DNA of 64,000 nucleotides from Limibacter armeniacum (lineage in GTDB: Bacteria > Bacteroidota > Bacteroidia > Cytophagales > Flammeovirgaceae). Below the pieces are notes generated by a model. That model worked only from the letters and a program-made list of their open reading frames with translations. It searched no databases and was not told the DNA's origin. The DNA lies in NCBI RefSeq assembly GCF_036880985.1, contig NZ_JBAJNO010000006.1:148503-212502 (forward strand), given 5' to 3'. Position numbers and translations under genes: made by a program. Every line of letters begins with the position of its first letter. Positions within the stretch are counted from its first letter, which is position 1. Of the stretch, positions 42,344 to 51,573 are shown piece by piece.

Positions 42344-42393
42344 TATAGATCGGTCTATATATTTATGGAAAATTATAACAATCGGTCTACATA
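42344..42393. promoter_or_regulatory. Paired TetR-type operators upstream of the MBL gene
   Basis: ATCGGTCTATATA at 42349-42361 and ATCGGTCTACATA at 42381-42393 match at 12 of 13 bases, 32 bp apart. The first lies in ATATAGA-tcgg-TCTATAT, a perfect 7-bp inverted repeat (42343-42360). TetR-family sites often have this TAGAyCGGTCTA form. The TetR gene two genes away is the likely binder. The second copy is 13 bases before the MBL start codon. Confidence 0.6.
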
Positions 42394-42406
42394 AAACCCT
42401 AAAACA

Positions 42407-43069
42407 ATGAGAGAAATAGCTCGTGACGTATACCAAATCAGTTTGTTCCCCAGACATGGCATAAACGCCTACCTAATAGGAGATGTATTGATTGATTCTG
42501 GATCAAGGCAATCGTTTCCTAAAATTGTAAAAGCACTGAAAAACAAGAAGCTATCCGCACATGCACTGACACATGCCCATCCTGATCATCAGGGGTCGAG
42601 CAAAGAGGTATGTGAGGTTTACAATGTGCCACTTTGGTGTGGAGGTAAGGATGCAGAGGCAATGGAAACAGGGGATTATACCGACATGATACCGAAGAAC
42701 AATATCAGCAGTTTTGTGGACAAGCAATTTAGAGGCCCGGCACATCCGGTAGATAAGCAATTGCAAGAAGGCGATGAGGTAGCAGGTTTTACCGTGCTTG
42801 ATGTACCGGGACATTCCCCAGGTCATGTGGCGTATTGGCGGGAAAAGGATGGCGTTTTGATTTTGGGAGATGTGCTTCGAAATATGAACTATGCGACTAC
42901 CTTATCAAAGCTTGCAGAGCCTCCTAAGGTATTTACGCCTGATCCGGAGCAAAACCGAAAATCTATTTTGAAAATTGCTGAGCTCAAACCCAAACTCATT
43001 ACTTTTGGGCATGGTGCGCCTCTCACCGACATGGACAAATTATACAAATTGGTAGACAGCATTTCCTAA
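42407..43069 (+). CDS. Metallo-beta-lactamase-fold hydrolase
   Basis: 220 residues, cytoplasmic. Metal motifs: THAHPDHQG (HxHxDH) near 56-64, GHSPGHV near 136, GDVLR near 155, and GHGAPL near 205. Such proteins include glyoxalase II-like and other thioester or lactone hydrolases; the substrate is unknown. It carries paired putative TetR operators and lies next to a TetR gene on the same strand. Confidence 0.85.
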   Translation: MREIARDVYQISLFPRHGINAYLIGDVLIDSGSRQSFPKIVKALKNKKLSAHALTHAHPDHQGSSKEVCEVYNVPLWCGGKDAEAMETGDYTDMIPKNNISSFVDKQFRGPAHPVDKQLQEGDEVAGFTVLDVPGHSPGHVAYWREKDGVLILGDVLRNMNYATTLSKLAEPPKVFTPDPEQNRKSILKIAELKPKLITFGHGAPLTDMDKLYKLVDSIS

Positions 43070-43104
43070 TGCTGCCATTAGAGGTTTTGTAAAGGATAAA
43101 CCAT

Positions 43105-43163
43105 ATCACGAAAAGCATTGTAAGTGAAAAGGATTCGAAAAATTCACATTACAAAATCGTGAT
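43105..43163. promoter_or_regulatory. Imperfect hairpin upstream of the TetR gene
   Basis: ATCACGA, TTGTAA and GTGAA segments pair with TTCAC, TTACAA and TCGTGAT respectively, forming an interrupted stem of about 18 pairs that ends 15 bases before the TetR start. May be a terminator of the MBL gene or an operator. Confidence 0.4.
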
Positions 43164-43178
43164 TAACATAAATGCGTG

Positions 43179-43742
43179 ATGGTAAAAAAGCAATCCAAGC
43201 AGGCTTTATTGCAGGCTACTGTAGATTTGATAAGTGAAAAGGGATATTTTGGAACAGGTTTAAATGAAGTTTTAAGTTTAAGCAATGCCCCCAAAGGCTC
43301 TTTGTATTATTATTTTCCAAATGGCAAAAATCAGCTTATGGTGGAAGCCATTACCTTGGCAGGAGAACAAGTATCGGAAGTTCTTAGGCAAACGTTTATT
43401 CCTGAAAATGATTTAAAAACAGCCTTTGAACAGGTATTTCATTTTTTTGTGCAACAGCTGGAAGCTTCCAACTTTAAAAAATCCTGTCCGGTGGCAACCG
43501 TCGCTTCTGAAAGTGCGGCACTTGACGAGGAAGTACGAGTAGCCTGCAAACAGGTTTATACGGCTTGGAATCAACTTATTAAGGCATTCTTGTTACAAAA
43601 AGGTATACCTGAGGAAACAGCACAAAAACAGGCTCAGTTTGCCCTCAACCTGATTGAGGGGAACCTGTTGATGAGTCGGGTTTTTCAAAATACGGAACAT
43701 CTAAAGCTGGGACTTGTAACTTTATTGGAAACTATAAAATAA
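43179..43742 (+). CDS. TetR/AcrR-family repressor
   Basis: About 187 residues from the ATG at 43179 (an in-frame GTG precedes it directly). N-terminal HTH at about 10-55 (LISEKGYFGTGLNEVLSLSN, then GSLYYYFPNGK). The C-terminal part contains CPVATVASESAALDE, typical of the LfrR-like subgroup. It likely represses the adjacent MBL-hydrolase gene and perhaps itself. Confidence 0.87.
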   Translation: MVKKQSKQALLQATVDLISEKGYFGTGLNEVLSLSNAPKGSLYYYFPNGKNQLMVEAITLAGEQVSEVLRQTFIPENDLKTAFEQVFHFFVQQLEASNFKKSCPVATVASESAALDEEVRVACKQVYTAWNQLIKAFLLQKGIPEETAQKQAQFALNLIEGNLLMSRVFQNTEHLKLGLVTLLETIK

Positions 43743-44138
43743 TGGCTGGAGTATTTTGGCTTATTCAATACACTGTGATGGAAATCATTGGAAACCGAAA
43801 TGTATGCACAGGGTGAGGAAAGGCTGTTTTTATACTTCAATGTTACTTTAGTGTTCTTAATACACTAAAATGGTTTCTATATTTAATCTGTATCGACTCA
43901 ATTTCAATTAATTGAAATTGAGTCGATTGTGTGTTTTTTGACTTATATTATTCTATATCTGAATTTTGTTTTTTGTGATTAGTACGCATTAAAGTTTGCT
44001 TTACAGAATGTTTCAAGGGAGGAAAACTTCTTTCAAATATTCTGTTGATTGTAACAATCTGTAATGCTGCTGTTATACAATAAATAGATCAAGATAGCTT
44101 GATAGAATTTTCCTCTCATAATTCACAAATCATCTATT
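43743..44138. other. Intergenic region before the big amylase, with a 36-bp palindrome
   Basis: 396 bp. A perfect spacerless 36-bp palindrome, each arm ATCGACTCAATTTCAATT, lies at 43892-43927, followed by a T-rich stretch; it may terminate the TetR transcript or be an operator. The right part is the amylase leader with two hairpins. Confidence 0.6.
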
Positions 44139-44143
44139 ATGAG
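44088..44143 (+). promoter_or_regulatory. Leader hairpins over the amylase start codon
   Basis: ATCAAG-atag-CTTGAT is a perfect 6-bp hairpin at 44088-44103. CTCATAAT (44115-44122) pairs exactly with ATTATGAG (44136-44143), which includes the ATG at 44139-44141. Melting or pairing of this second stem could control initiation. Confidence 0.45.
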
Positions 44144-47100
44144 AAAGAAAATACTACTCGGTATAGCATTCTTTTTATGCATACCTGTAATCCAAGGACT
44201 ATGTACTGACGTTAAGTTTAACGTCAATATGGACTATCAAATTAAGCAAGGCTTTTTTGACCCTGCTGCAGACCAAGTGGAAGTGACCGGCAGTGGCTGG
44301 AGTGGTGCACTAGCGATGACCGATACAGATGGCGACCATATTTATTCTGCTGTTGTATCTTCGTTAGCTGCTGATACGGAAATCACATATGCTTTTCGTG
44401 TGAATGCAAGTAACACGGAAAACACTTCCCGAACCTACCTTATTCAGACTTCGCAAAACAACTTGTACGATTGGTTTAACAATGTGGAGTCACCATACCC
44501 TTTTGCAGACTTCTACTGTTCAACCACTACACCGATCCCTGGAGAGGCTGTACGGTTTTTTGAGTATTCGGATGGGGGAGCTGCTACCTCATGGAACTGG
44601 ACTTTTGAAGGCGGATATCCTGCTACTTCTACTGAAAAGGAGCCGATTGTCAGTTATGCCACAGCAGGTACTTATAGTGTGACGCTGACAGCCACCAACA
44701 GTGCAGGCCAGACAACCGTAACCAAATCATCTCACATTGAGGTAAAGGCGACAGATCAGGTATTGGGCTGGTGGAACGATGCGGTTTTCTATCAGGTTTA
44801 CCCACTTTCTTTCAAGGACAGTGATTGTGATGGAAATGGAGATTTTCAAGGACTTATCGAGAAGCTTGATTACCTGAATGACGGCAACCCCAATACAACT
44901 TCTGACCTTGGGGTGGATGCTTTATACCTAATGCCAATTCATGAGGTAACCAATACAAATTATGGAGGTTATGAAGTGACCGACTACAAAAGTATCTGGA
45001 GCGAGTATGGCAGTTACAGTGACCTCTCCCAACTGTTGAATGAGGCACATAACAGAGGAATGAAAGTGATCCTGGATATGGTTTTTAACCATACAAGTAA
45101 GGAACACCCTTGGTTTTTGCAATCGCAACAAGGTAATAACCCAAGAGATGATTTTTACCATTGGCGTGCAGATGATGCAGGGTGGTCTTGGTGGAGTAAC
45201 CCCGGTTCAGGTTATCCCTCAGATATGGCATTTTACTGGTCAAGATTTGCCAATGGGGCTACACCTGACCTGAATTATGATAATCCTGAGGTCAGAAATG
45301 CGGTAATGGACATTACACAATATTGGTTGGATCAGCATATTGATGGATTCAGGCTGGATGTTCCTTACATGCTATATCAGACAGGTGATGCCACATTGGA
45401 TGAGGAGTGGCACAACTTGCCGGAAACCTATGCCTTTTGGAGGGAATGGAGAAAACTGGTGAAAAATGACAATCCTGACAATTTTACGGTAGGCGAAACA
45501 TGGGTACGTTATTGGGATAATCCTTATGCATTGGAGGACTTGAAGCATGCAGCGAAGTATGTATATGAAGGGTTTGATGTTGGCTTTCAGTTTGATATTG
45601 CCTTGGGAATAGAGGATGCCTTGAACTCAGAAAACAAGGCGGATATCCAACAACCAATGGAAGATGTAATGGCTTATTATCCGTTTCTGCAGTTTGGGGT
45701 TTTCAATTCAAACCATGACCTGTTTCCAAGAGGAAATGGCTACACAGCTCAAAGGATCAAGGACCGATTGTCAAACAATAAGGATGCAAAAGCAAAAGTA
45801 GCGGGCGTACTGACATTGACAGCTCCGGGTGTTCCTTTTGTTTATTATGGAGAGGAAATTGGTGCAGCAGGAGGCAATGCCCGTTTGCCAATGCAGTGGA
45901 GTAATGGCAACAATGCAGGCTTTTCTGATTGTGGATCATGGACTTCTATTGGCAGTGATTATCAGCAGTACAATGTCGCAAACGAGACCAACGACCCTAA
46001 CTCATTCTTAAGCTTATATCGAAACCTGATTCAGGTTCGTAAGTCAGAGATGGCATTGAAGCGTGGAGACTATCAAACAGTGAACACTTCAAGCAACAGT
46101 ATTTATTCTTTTATGAGAAAGTATAATGATGAGGTAATCATTGTAATGCTCAACCTTTCAGCCAATCAGCAGGACAATGTGTCTTTCAGTATTTCAGGAA
46201 CTCAAATTCCTGATGAAAACTATGTGATGACCGACCTGTTGGGGCAAGGGAATGTGAATGTCAATGTAAGTGGAGGAGATATCAATGGCTGGGTTCCTTT
46301 CTCTTCCATTGCAGGAAACAGCTTTTACATTCTGAAACTGAATACAGGCTCTTTAACAAACAATGCACCATCGGTAGATCAGTTAGCATCGCAGACGATC
46401 AATCTGGAAAGTGGAGCAACACAGGTTCAACTGACAGGTATCAGCGATGGTAATTTCTGTACACAAAGTCTTTCAGCATCAGCAACAATTCAAAACACGT
46501 CAGTGGCACAGGTGGCTGTTAATGGTATCACTTGTGGAAGTACTGGAAACTTGACAATTACGCCAGTGTCAGCAGGAACTACCACTGTGACCGTCACGCT
46601 ACAGGATGATGGCGGAACAGCTGATGGAGGTGTTGACCAAACATCAATGAGTTTTACTGTAAATGTAATTGGATATCCTGCTGCGCCAACTGATTTGCAG
46701 GTAACCGAATTGTCTAAAACATCTCTTAACCTTCATTGGACAGACAACTCAGCGATTGAAACAGGGTATGCGATTTACCAATCTACAGATGGCAACAAAC
46801 CAACGAACCCGGTTGTGACCTTAGCGGCCAATACCACCACTTTTGCGGTAGAGAACCTAAGCAGGTTTGTCGACTACCACTTCTGGGTGGAGGCAGTAAA
46901 CGGACAAGGAACAAGTGCAGATATGCAAGTGGCATATACGATTGAGTCCTCGAATGTGGCATTGAATAAAACTGCAACGGCTTCGGACGAAGAAACTTAT
47001 TCAGGTACAGATTTCCTTGCTTCTTTGGCAGTAGATGGGATCAATGGTGATTTCTGGAACAGGTGGTCTTCGGCAGGGAGTACAGACTTTAATCAGGAAG

Positions 47101-49121
47101 AGTGGATTAAGGTAGATTTGGGAGCAGTATATGAGTTGGACAAGGTTGTGGTTAGTTGGGAAAATGCCAATGCTGAAAACTATTATATCATGGCTTCCAA
47201 CAGCAATATTGTACCTGATCCTGATAATAGTTCGTGGCAGAAAATCTATATGGAAGGAATGCCTAATGAAGGAAGAACGGATGAAGTGACCTCTAATCTT
47301 ACAGGGCGCTATATCGCCATTTACTGTAGCCAAAAAGCACATGAATATGGCTATTCAATCTATGAATTAGAGGCATATGGTGTGCCGGTAACGGATGGTG
47401 GAACAACAAACAATGCTCCAGTCGTATTTGCAGGAAATAACCAAACATTGGGATATACACAGACCAGCACTCAGCTTGAAGGTACAGGTTCAGACCCTGA
47501 TGGGGATACTGTCAGTTACCTGTGGAGTCAGTTGTCAGGGGCTGTGGTATCTATTTCTGATTTACAGTCACCTACTCCTACAATCAGTGGAATGGTGGCA
47601 GGAAACACCTATACATTCCGTCTTACGGTGAGTGATGGTACCCTTCAGTCTTCAGATGATGTGACCATTGTGGTGGATACTGCTCCAGCAACTCAGTCGC
47701 CATATGGAGGTATTGCAGCGACAATCCCTGGGATAATTGAAGCCGAAGCATATGATGAAGGCGGGCAAGGGATCGCCTATCAGGATAATGACACCGGTAA
47801 TAATGGTGGGGCATTCAGAACGAATGAGGATGTAGACATAGAGTCACCTACAAGTGGTGTGTATAACGTGGGTTGGACGCAAGCAGGCGAGTGGCTAGAA
47901 TACTCTGTAAATGTTACCACTACAGGTCAATATCATATCATCTCGACAGTGGCGACTGCGACATCCAGTGCTTTCCATGTGGAGATTGACGGTACGAATG
48001 TGACTGGAACAATTGCCGTATCCAATACGGGCGGATGGAGTAATTTCAGTACAGTACAGAGTACAGACTTTAACCTAAGTGCAGGAGCGCATATTGTTAG
48101 GATTGCTATGGAGTCCATAGATTTGAACCTTGACAAGGTTGAGTTTGTATGGGTGCCTGATTGTACCACTCCAACACTCAATGCACAGCATCAGGTGAAT
48201 GGTGGCAACTGGATTGCTGGTACTGCTGTATCTGCTGACCAAGGAGATGACTTGGTTCTGAATGTACAGGCAAGTACTACAGGAACGTGGAACTGGACAG
48301 GACCAAATGGGTTTACTGCCAGTACAGCCCAAGTTACTTTGGCAGATGTCACAATATCTGATGCGGGCAATTATACAGTCACTTTTTCAGATGATACAGG
48401 CTGTACCAATAGCTTAACTTTTACATTGTCAGTAGAAAGTGCTTCAGTAGCAGATACTTATTATATCAAAAACAGATGGCAGGAGACTTACCTTTATGAT
48501 GGAGGTAATGATGTGAATTATGGCACCTTCAGCAGTAATGCTACTTACCAATGGAAACTGATAGAAATGGATGGTTATCAATTGATTCAAAATGTTGGAA
48601 CAGGTGATTATATGAATATCGAAAACCTGCAAGGTAAAGTAGAATCTACAAACGTTGAAAGTGGATTCTACAGTGCACATTGGTCGCTGGAGGATATTGA
48701 CATTGATTATAAAAGAATTCGAAACAGATGGCAGGCAAGTGATTATTTGCATGTGGAAAACACCAATGGAACTGTTGAGTACAGTAATATTTGGAGTGGT
48801 TCTTATTCGAGCCATTGGATTCTTGAACCTGTTTCTTCATCTGCAAGAATGGCTTCCAACTTTGAAAATGAATGGAAGAAAGAAAATAAAATTCAAATAT
48901 ATCCTAACCCAACCAATGGGGTAACGACTGTTCAGTTTAATACCAATGAAGTAAGAAGCATTAGGCTACTCTCATCAACTGGAATTGAATTGAATCATCA
49001 GCAATTGGAGGATGGAATGCCAAGCATTCAAATTGATCTTTCAAACTACCCTGTAGGAGTATACTTCATTCAGTTGGAAACATCAGAAGGGGTAAAGGTC
49101 TACCAAGTAGTAAAAAACTGA
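44139..49121 (+). CDS. Secreted multidomain GH13 alpha-amylase with T9SS domain
   Basis: 1,660 residues. Signal peptide to about residue 22. Order of domains: starch-binding-like beta-sandwich (about 25-125); PKD (about 128-205); GH13 catalytic core (about 208-740) with region I DMVFNHT, nucleophile Asp407 in GFRLDVPY, acid Glu453 in VGETW, and Asp527 in NSNHD; Ig/cadherin-like segment; Fn3 (about 855-930); F5/8-type CBM32 (about 936-1,085); PKD-like (about 1,090-1,180); CBM6 (about 1,190-1,325, IEAEAYDEGGQG); Ig-like; a three-repeat beta-trefoil-like region (about 1,440-1,565); T9SS type A sorting domain (YPNPTNG near 1,586 to the end). Degrades starch-like alpha-glucans outside the cell or at its surface. 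First gene of the glucan locus. Confidence 0.92.
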   Translation: MRKKILLGIAFFLCIPVIQGLCTDVKFNVNMDYQIKQGFFDPAADQVEVTGSGWSGALAMTDTDGDHIYSAVVSSLAADTEITYAFRVNASNTENTSRTYLIQTSQNNLYDWFNNVESPYPFADFYCSTTTPIPGEAVRFFEYSDGGAATSWNWTFEGGYPATSTEKEPIVSYATAGTYSVTLTATNSAGQTTVTKSSHIEVKATDQVLGWWNDAVFYQVYPLSFKDSDCDGNGDFQGLIEKLDYLNDGNPNTTSDLGVDALYLMPIHEVTNTNYGGYEVTDYKSIWSEYGSYSDLSQLLNEAHNRGMKVILDMVFNHTSKEHPWFLQSQQGNNPRDDFYHWRADDAGWSWWSNPGSGYPSDMAFYWSRFANGATPDLNYDNPEVRNAVMDITQYWLDQHIDGFRLDVPYMLYQTGDATLDEEWHNLPETYAFWREWRKLVKNDNPDNFTVGETWVRYWDNPYALEDLKHAAKYVYEGFDVGFQFDIALGIEDALNSENKADIQQPMEDVMAYYPFLQFGVFNSNHDLFPRGNGYTAQRIKDRLSNNKDAKAKVAGVLTLTAPGVPFVYYGEEIGAAGGNARLPMQWSNGNNAGFSDCGSWTSIGSDYQQYNVANETNDPNSFLSLYRNLIQVRKSEMALKRGDYQTVNTSSNSIYSFMRKYNDEVIIVMLNLSANQQDNVSFSISGTQIPDENYVMTDLLGQGNVNVNVSGGDINGWVPFSSIAGNSFYILKLNTGSLTNNAPSVDQLASQTINLESGATQVQLTGISDGNFCTQSLSASATIQNTSVAQVAVNGITCGSTGNLTITPVSAGTTTVTVTLQDDGGTADGGVDQTSMSFTVNVIGYPAAPTDLQVTELSKTSLNLHWTDNSAIETGYAIYQSTDGNKPTNPVVTLAANTTTFAVENLSRFVDYHFWVEAVNGQGTSADMQVAYTIESSNVALNKTATASDEETYSGTDFLASLAVDGINGDFWNRWSSAGSTDFNQEEWIKVDLGAVYELDKVVVSWENANAENYYIMASNSNIVPDPDNSSWQKIYMEGMPNEGRTDEVTSNLTGRYIAIYCSQKAHEYGYSIYELEAYGVPVTDGGTTNNAPVVFAGNNQTLGYTQTSTQLEGTGSDPDGDTVSYLWSQLSGAVVSISDLQSPTPTISGMVAGNTYTFRLTVSDGTLQSSDDVTIVVDTAPATQSPYGGIAATIPGIIEAEAYDEGGQGIAYQDNDTGNNGGAFRTNEDVDIESPTSGVYNVGWTQAGEWLEYSVNVTTTGQYHIISTVATATSSAFHVEIDGTNVTGTIAVSNTGGWSNFSTVQSTDFNLSAGAHIVRIAMESIDLNLDKVEFVWVPDCTTPTLNAQHQVNGGNWIAGTAVSADQGDDLVLNVQASTTGTWNWTGPNGFTASTAQVTLADVTISDAGNYTVTFSDDTGCTNSLTFTLSVESASVADTYYIKNRWQETYLYDGGNDVNYGTFSSNATYQWKLIEMDGYQLIQNVGTGDYMNIENLQGKVESTNVESGFYSAHWSLEDIDIDYKRIRNRWQASDYLHVENTNGTVEYSNIWSGSYSSHWILEPVSSSARMASNFENEWKKENKIQIYPNPTNGVTTVQFNTNEVRSIRLLSSTGIELNHQQLEDGMPSIQIDLSNYPVGVYFIQLETSEGVKVYQVVKN

Positions 49122-49443
49122 GGTAGCTAATGACCTAAAATACCTAGATGAAAATCTAGTGTACTTTTGACATGGAATTCTTCCATAAGCACCTTGAGCG
49201 TAACGCTTAAGGTGCTTTTTTTGCGCTTAAATAGCGTAAAAAATACCCTTATATCAATTATATACTCTCTATATAGGTGTAAATGTAATAGGCATGTAAT
49301 CAGTGTGTTGTGATTTATTTTGCCCTATATTTTCTATACTCAGAATATGTTTTTTGTTAAAGCATTTGAATTCAGACTGTTTTGTACCACACGATCAGGA
49401 AAAGATCAATCAGATAGTGTAGTGTATAAATTAACGGTTGGAT
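49122..49443. other. Intergenic region between the amylase and the GH97 gene
   Basis: 322 bp. Holds a 6-bp hairpin CTAGAT-gaaa-ATCTAG (49144-49159) and the amylase terminator, then AT-rich sequence that must include the promoter of the sus-type operon. No gene seen. Confidence 0.5.
49188..49222 (+). terminator. Terminator of the amylase gene
   Basis: AGCACCTTGAGCG pairs with CGCTTAAGGTGCT over a 3-nt loop (one G-U pair), then a T7 run. Confidence 0.93.
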
Positions 49444-51444
49444 ATGCGAAGAATATTGGGAATAGTGGCAGTGATATGCCTATCATTTATAATGTCTTCC
49501 TGTACGGAAAAGCATACAGTATTATCACCCAATGGTAAATTGGAATTAACTGTATTGAATAGGGACGGTAAAGTTTTCTATGAATTGAGAAAAGAAGGAA
49601 AACTGATCCTTTCAGAAAGCAGACTTGGACTTTTATTGAAAGATCAGGGAGACCTTAGTGAAAACTTTATCATTCAGAATACGGATGAGTTTACTTTCAG
49701 AAATACGTGGTCTCAACCGTGGGGAGAAGTAAAAAACATTGAAGAGTATTACAATGGACTGACTGTATCATTATTGCAGAAATCAAATGAGAAGGAGCGT
49801 CAGTTGAACATTACCTTCAAACTTTTTGATGATGGGTTAGGCTTCAGATACGAATTCCCTGAGCAGGAAAACCTAAAGAAATTTGTGATTACAGATGAGT
49901 TGACACAGTTCAATTTTACACATGATTTCAATACTTGGTGGATTCCTGCCTACAGCGATCAAATTGATTACGAAGAGTTATATACTGAAACGAAGCTGTC
50001 TGCTTTGGAAAAGACAATGCACACTCCTGTGACAATGGAGTCTGGAGATAGTCTTTTTGTTAGTATTCACGAAGCAGCTTTGGTGGATTATGCTGCCATG
50101 ACCTTGAAGCCCGTTGAAGGGGCCCTTAGTTTGGAGTGTGACCTTGTACCTCTCTCGACAGGTGAAAAAGTAATGACAGAAGCGCCTTCTGTATCTCCTT
50201 GGAGAACAATTCAGGTAGGCAATTCTGCTGGTGATTTGATCACTTCTTACCTGATCTTAAACCTGAATGAGCCTAGCAAGATTGAGGATACTTCTTGGAT
50301 ATCGACAGGTAAGTATGCAGGTATCTGGTGGGGGATGCACGTAAAAACCCAAACTTGGAATCAAGGACCTATCCACGGAGCCAAGACGGAGAATGTAAAG
50401 GAATTAATTGATTTTGCTGCCGAAAATAACCTGAAAGGTGTATTGGTAGAAGGCTGGAACAAAGGCTGGGAAAAAGACTGGTCTTTGGGAAGGTTCAGGT
50501 TCGCAGAGCCATATGATGATTTCGATATCGAGTTCTTGAGCAAGTATGCAAGCGAAAAAGGTGTAAGCCTTATCGGACATCATGAAACAGGTGGAAATAT
50601 CCTCAATTACGAGACACAACTGAAGGAAGCTTTTGAGTTCCTGAAGAAATACAAGATACCAGCTGTGAAAACGGGCTACGTAGCCAACCTGATCAATCAG
50701 AAGGAATTTCATCAGAGTCAGTTTGCAGTAAACCATTACAACTATGTAACAGCGTTTGCGGCCGAAAACAAGATTATGCTGGACATTCACGAGCCAGTGA
50801 AAGCAACAGGTTTGAGACGAACTTACCCGAACCTGATGACAAGAGAAGGAGCGAGAGGAACAGAGTATGAGGCGTGGAGCGAAGGGAATCCTCCTGAGCA
50901 TACGGTTATTTTGCCTTTTACCAGATGTCTAGCTGGACCTTTGGATTATACACCGGGCATTTTTGATATCAATATCAAAACCAGATCTGATAACAAAGTC
51001 CATACGACATTGGCTAAACAATTGGCTTTGTATGTAACCATTTACAGCCCTTGGCAGATGGCAGCTGACTTACCTGAGAACTATACAGGACAACCAGCCT
51101 TTCAGTTTATCAGGGATGTTCCAACCAATTGGGAGGATACAAAAGTGCTGAATGCCAAAATTGGGGACTATATCACTGTGGTGAGAAAGGACCGAGACAG
51201 TGATGACTGGTACTTGGGAAGTGTGACAGATGAACACGAGAGAGAATTTGAAATTTCTTTGGACTTTTTGATGCCAGAGAAGAAATACAAGGCATATGTC
51301 TATGCCGATCAGGAAGATACCGACCTAATGAATAACCCAACAGCAATTGAGATCAGTGAGACTGAAGTGACCTCTGATCAAAAATTGAATATATCTCTGG
51401 CAGCAGGGGGCGGACAGGCCATCCGTTTCAAGCTGCTCAACTAA
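49444..51444 (+). CDS. GH97 alpha-glucosidase lipoprotein (SusB-like, inverting type)
   Basis: About 666 residues from the ATG giving MRRILG. Lipobox IMSSC at about residue 19, so a periplasm-facing or surface lipoprotein. A beta-super-sandwich N domain is followed by the (beta/alpha)8 core with conserved Glu residues in GHHETGGN, in DIHEPVKATG, and in TREGARGTEYE; their spacing equals Glu508, Glu526 and Glu532 of SusB, so this is the inverting subgroup. Hydrolyses alpha-glucosidic bonds of malto-oligosaccharides. Heads the susC/D/E operon, after its own long intergenic leader. Confidence 0.9.
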   Translation: MRRILGIVAVICLSFIMSSCTEKHTVLSPNGKLELTVLNRDGKVFYELRKEGKLILSESRLGLLLKDQGDLSENFIIQNTDEFTFRNTWSQPWGEVKNIEEYYNGLTVSLLQKSNEKERQLNITFKLFDDGLGFRYEFPEQENLKKFVITDELTQFNFTHDFNTWWIPAYSDQIDYEELYTETKLSALEKTMHTPVTMESGDSLFVSIHEAALVDYAAMTLKPVEGALSLECDLVPLSTGEKVMTEAPSVSPWRTIQVGNSAGDLITSYLILNLNEPSKIEDTSWISTGKYAGIWWGMHVKTQTWNQGPIHGAKTENVKELIDFAAENNLKGVLVEGWNKGWEKDWSLGRFRFAEPYDDFDIEFLSKYASEKGVSLIGHHETGGNILNYETQLKEAFEFLKKYKIPAVKTGYVANLINQKEFHQSQFAVNHYNYVTAFAAENKIMLDIHEPVKATGLRRTYPNLMTREGARGTEYEAWSEGNPPEHTVILPFTRCLAGPLDYTPGIFDINIKTRSDNKVHTTLAKQLALYVTIYSPWQMAADLPENYTGQPAFQFIRDVPTNWEDTKVLNAKIGDYITVVRKDRDSDDWYLGSVTDEHEREFEISLDFLMPEKKYKAYVYADQEDTDLMNNPTAIEISETEVTSDQKLNISLAAGGGQAIRFKLLN

Positions 51445-51489
51445 AAAGTAAGTATGTATAAATGAATGTTTAATGATAGTGAGTGACCT

Positions 51490-51547
51490 GTTACCCTATA
51501 GGTTCAATGTTTCAGCCTCGGTTGAAACACGATACCAGTGGGGTAAC
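51490..51547 (+). promoter_or_regulatory. Structured leader before susC
   Basis: Two nested perfect stems: GTTACCC (51490-51496) with GGGTAAC (51541-51547), and TGTTTCA (51508-51514) with TGAAACA (51523-51529). Ends 26 bases before the susC start. No T-run. May limit read-through or influence susC translation. Confidence 0.5.
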
Positions 51548-51573
51548 TGAGAGCTTGCTAAAACCAAGAACAC

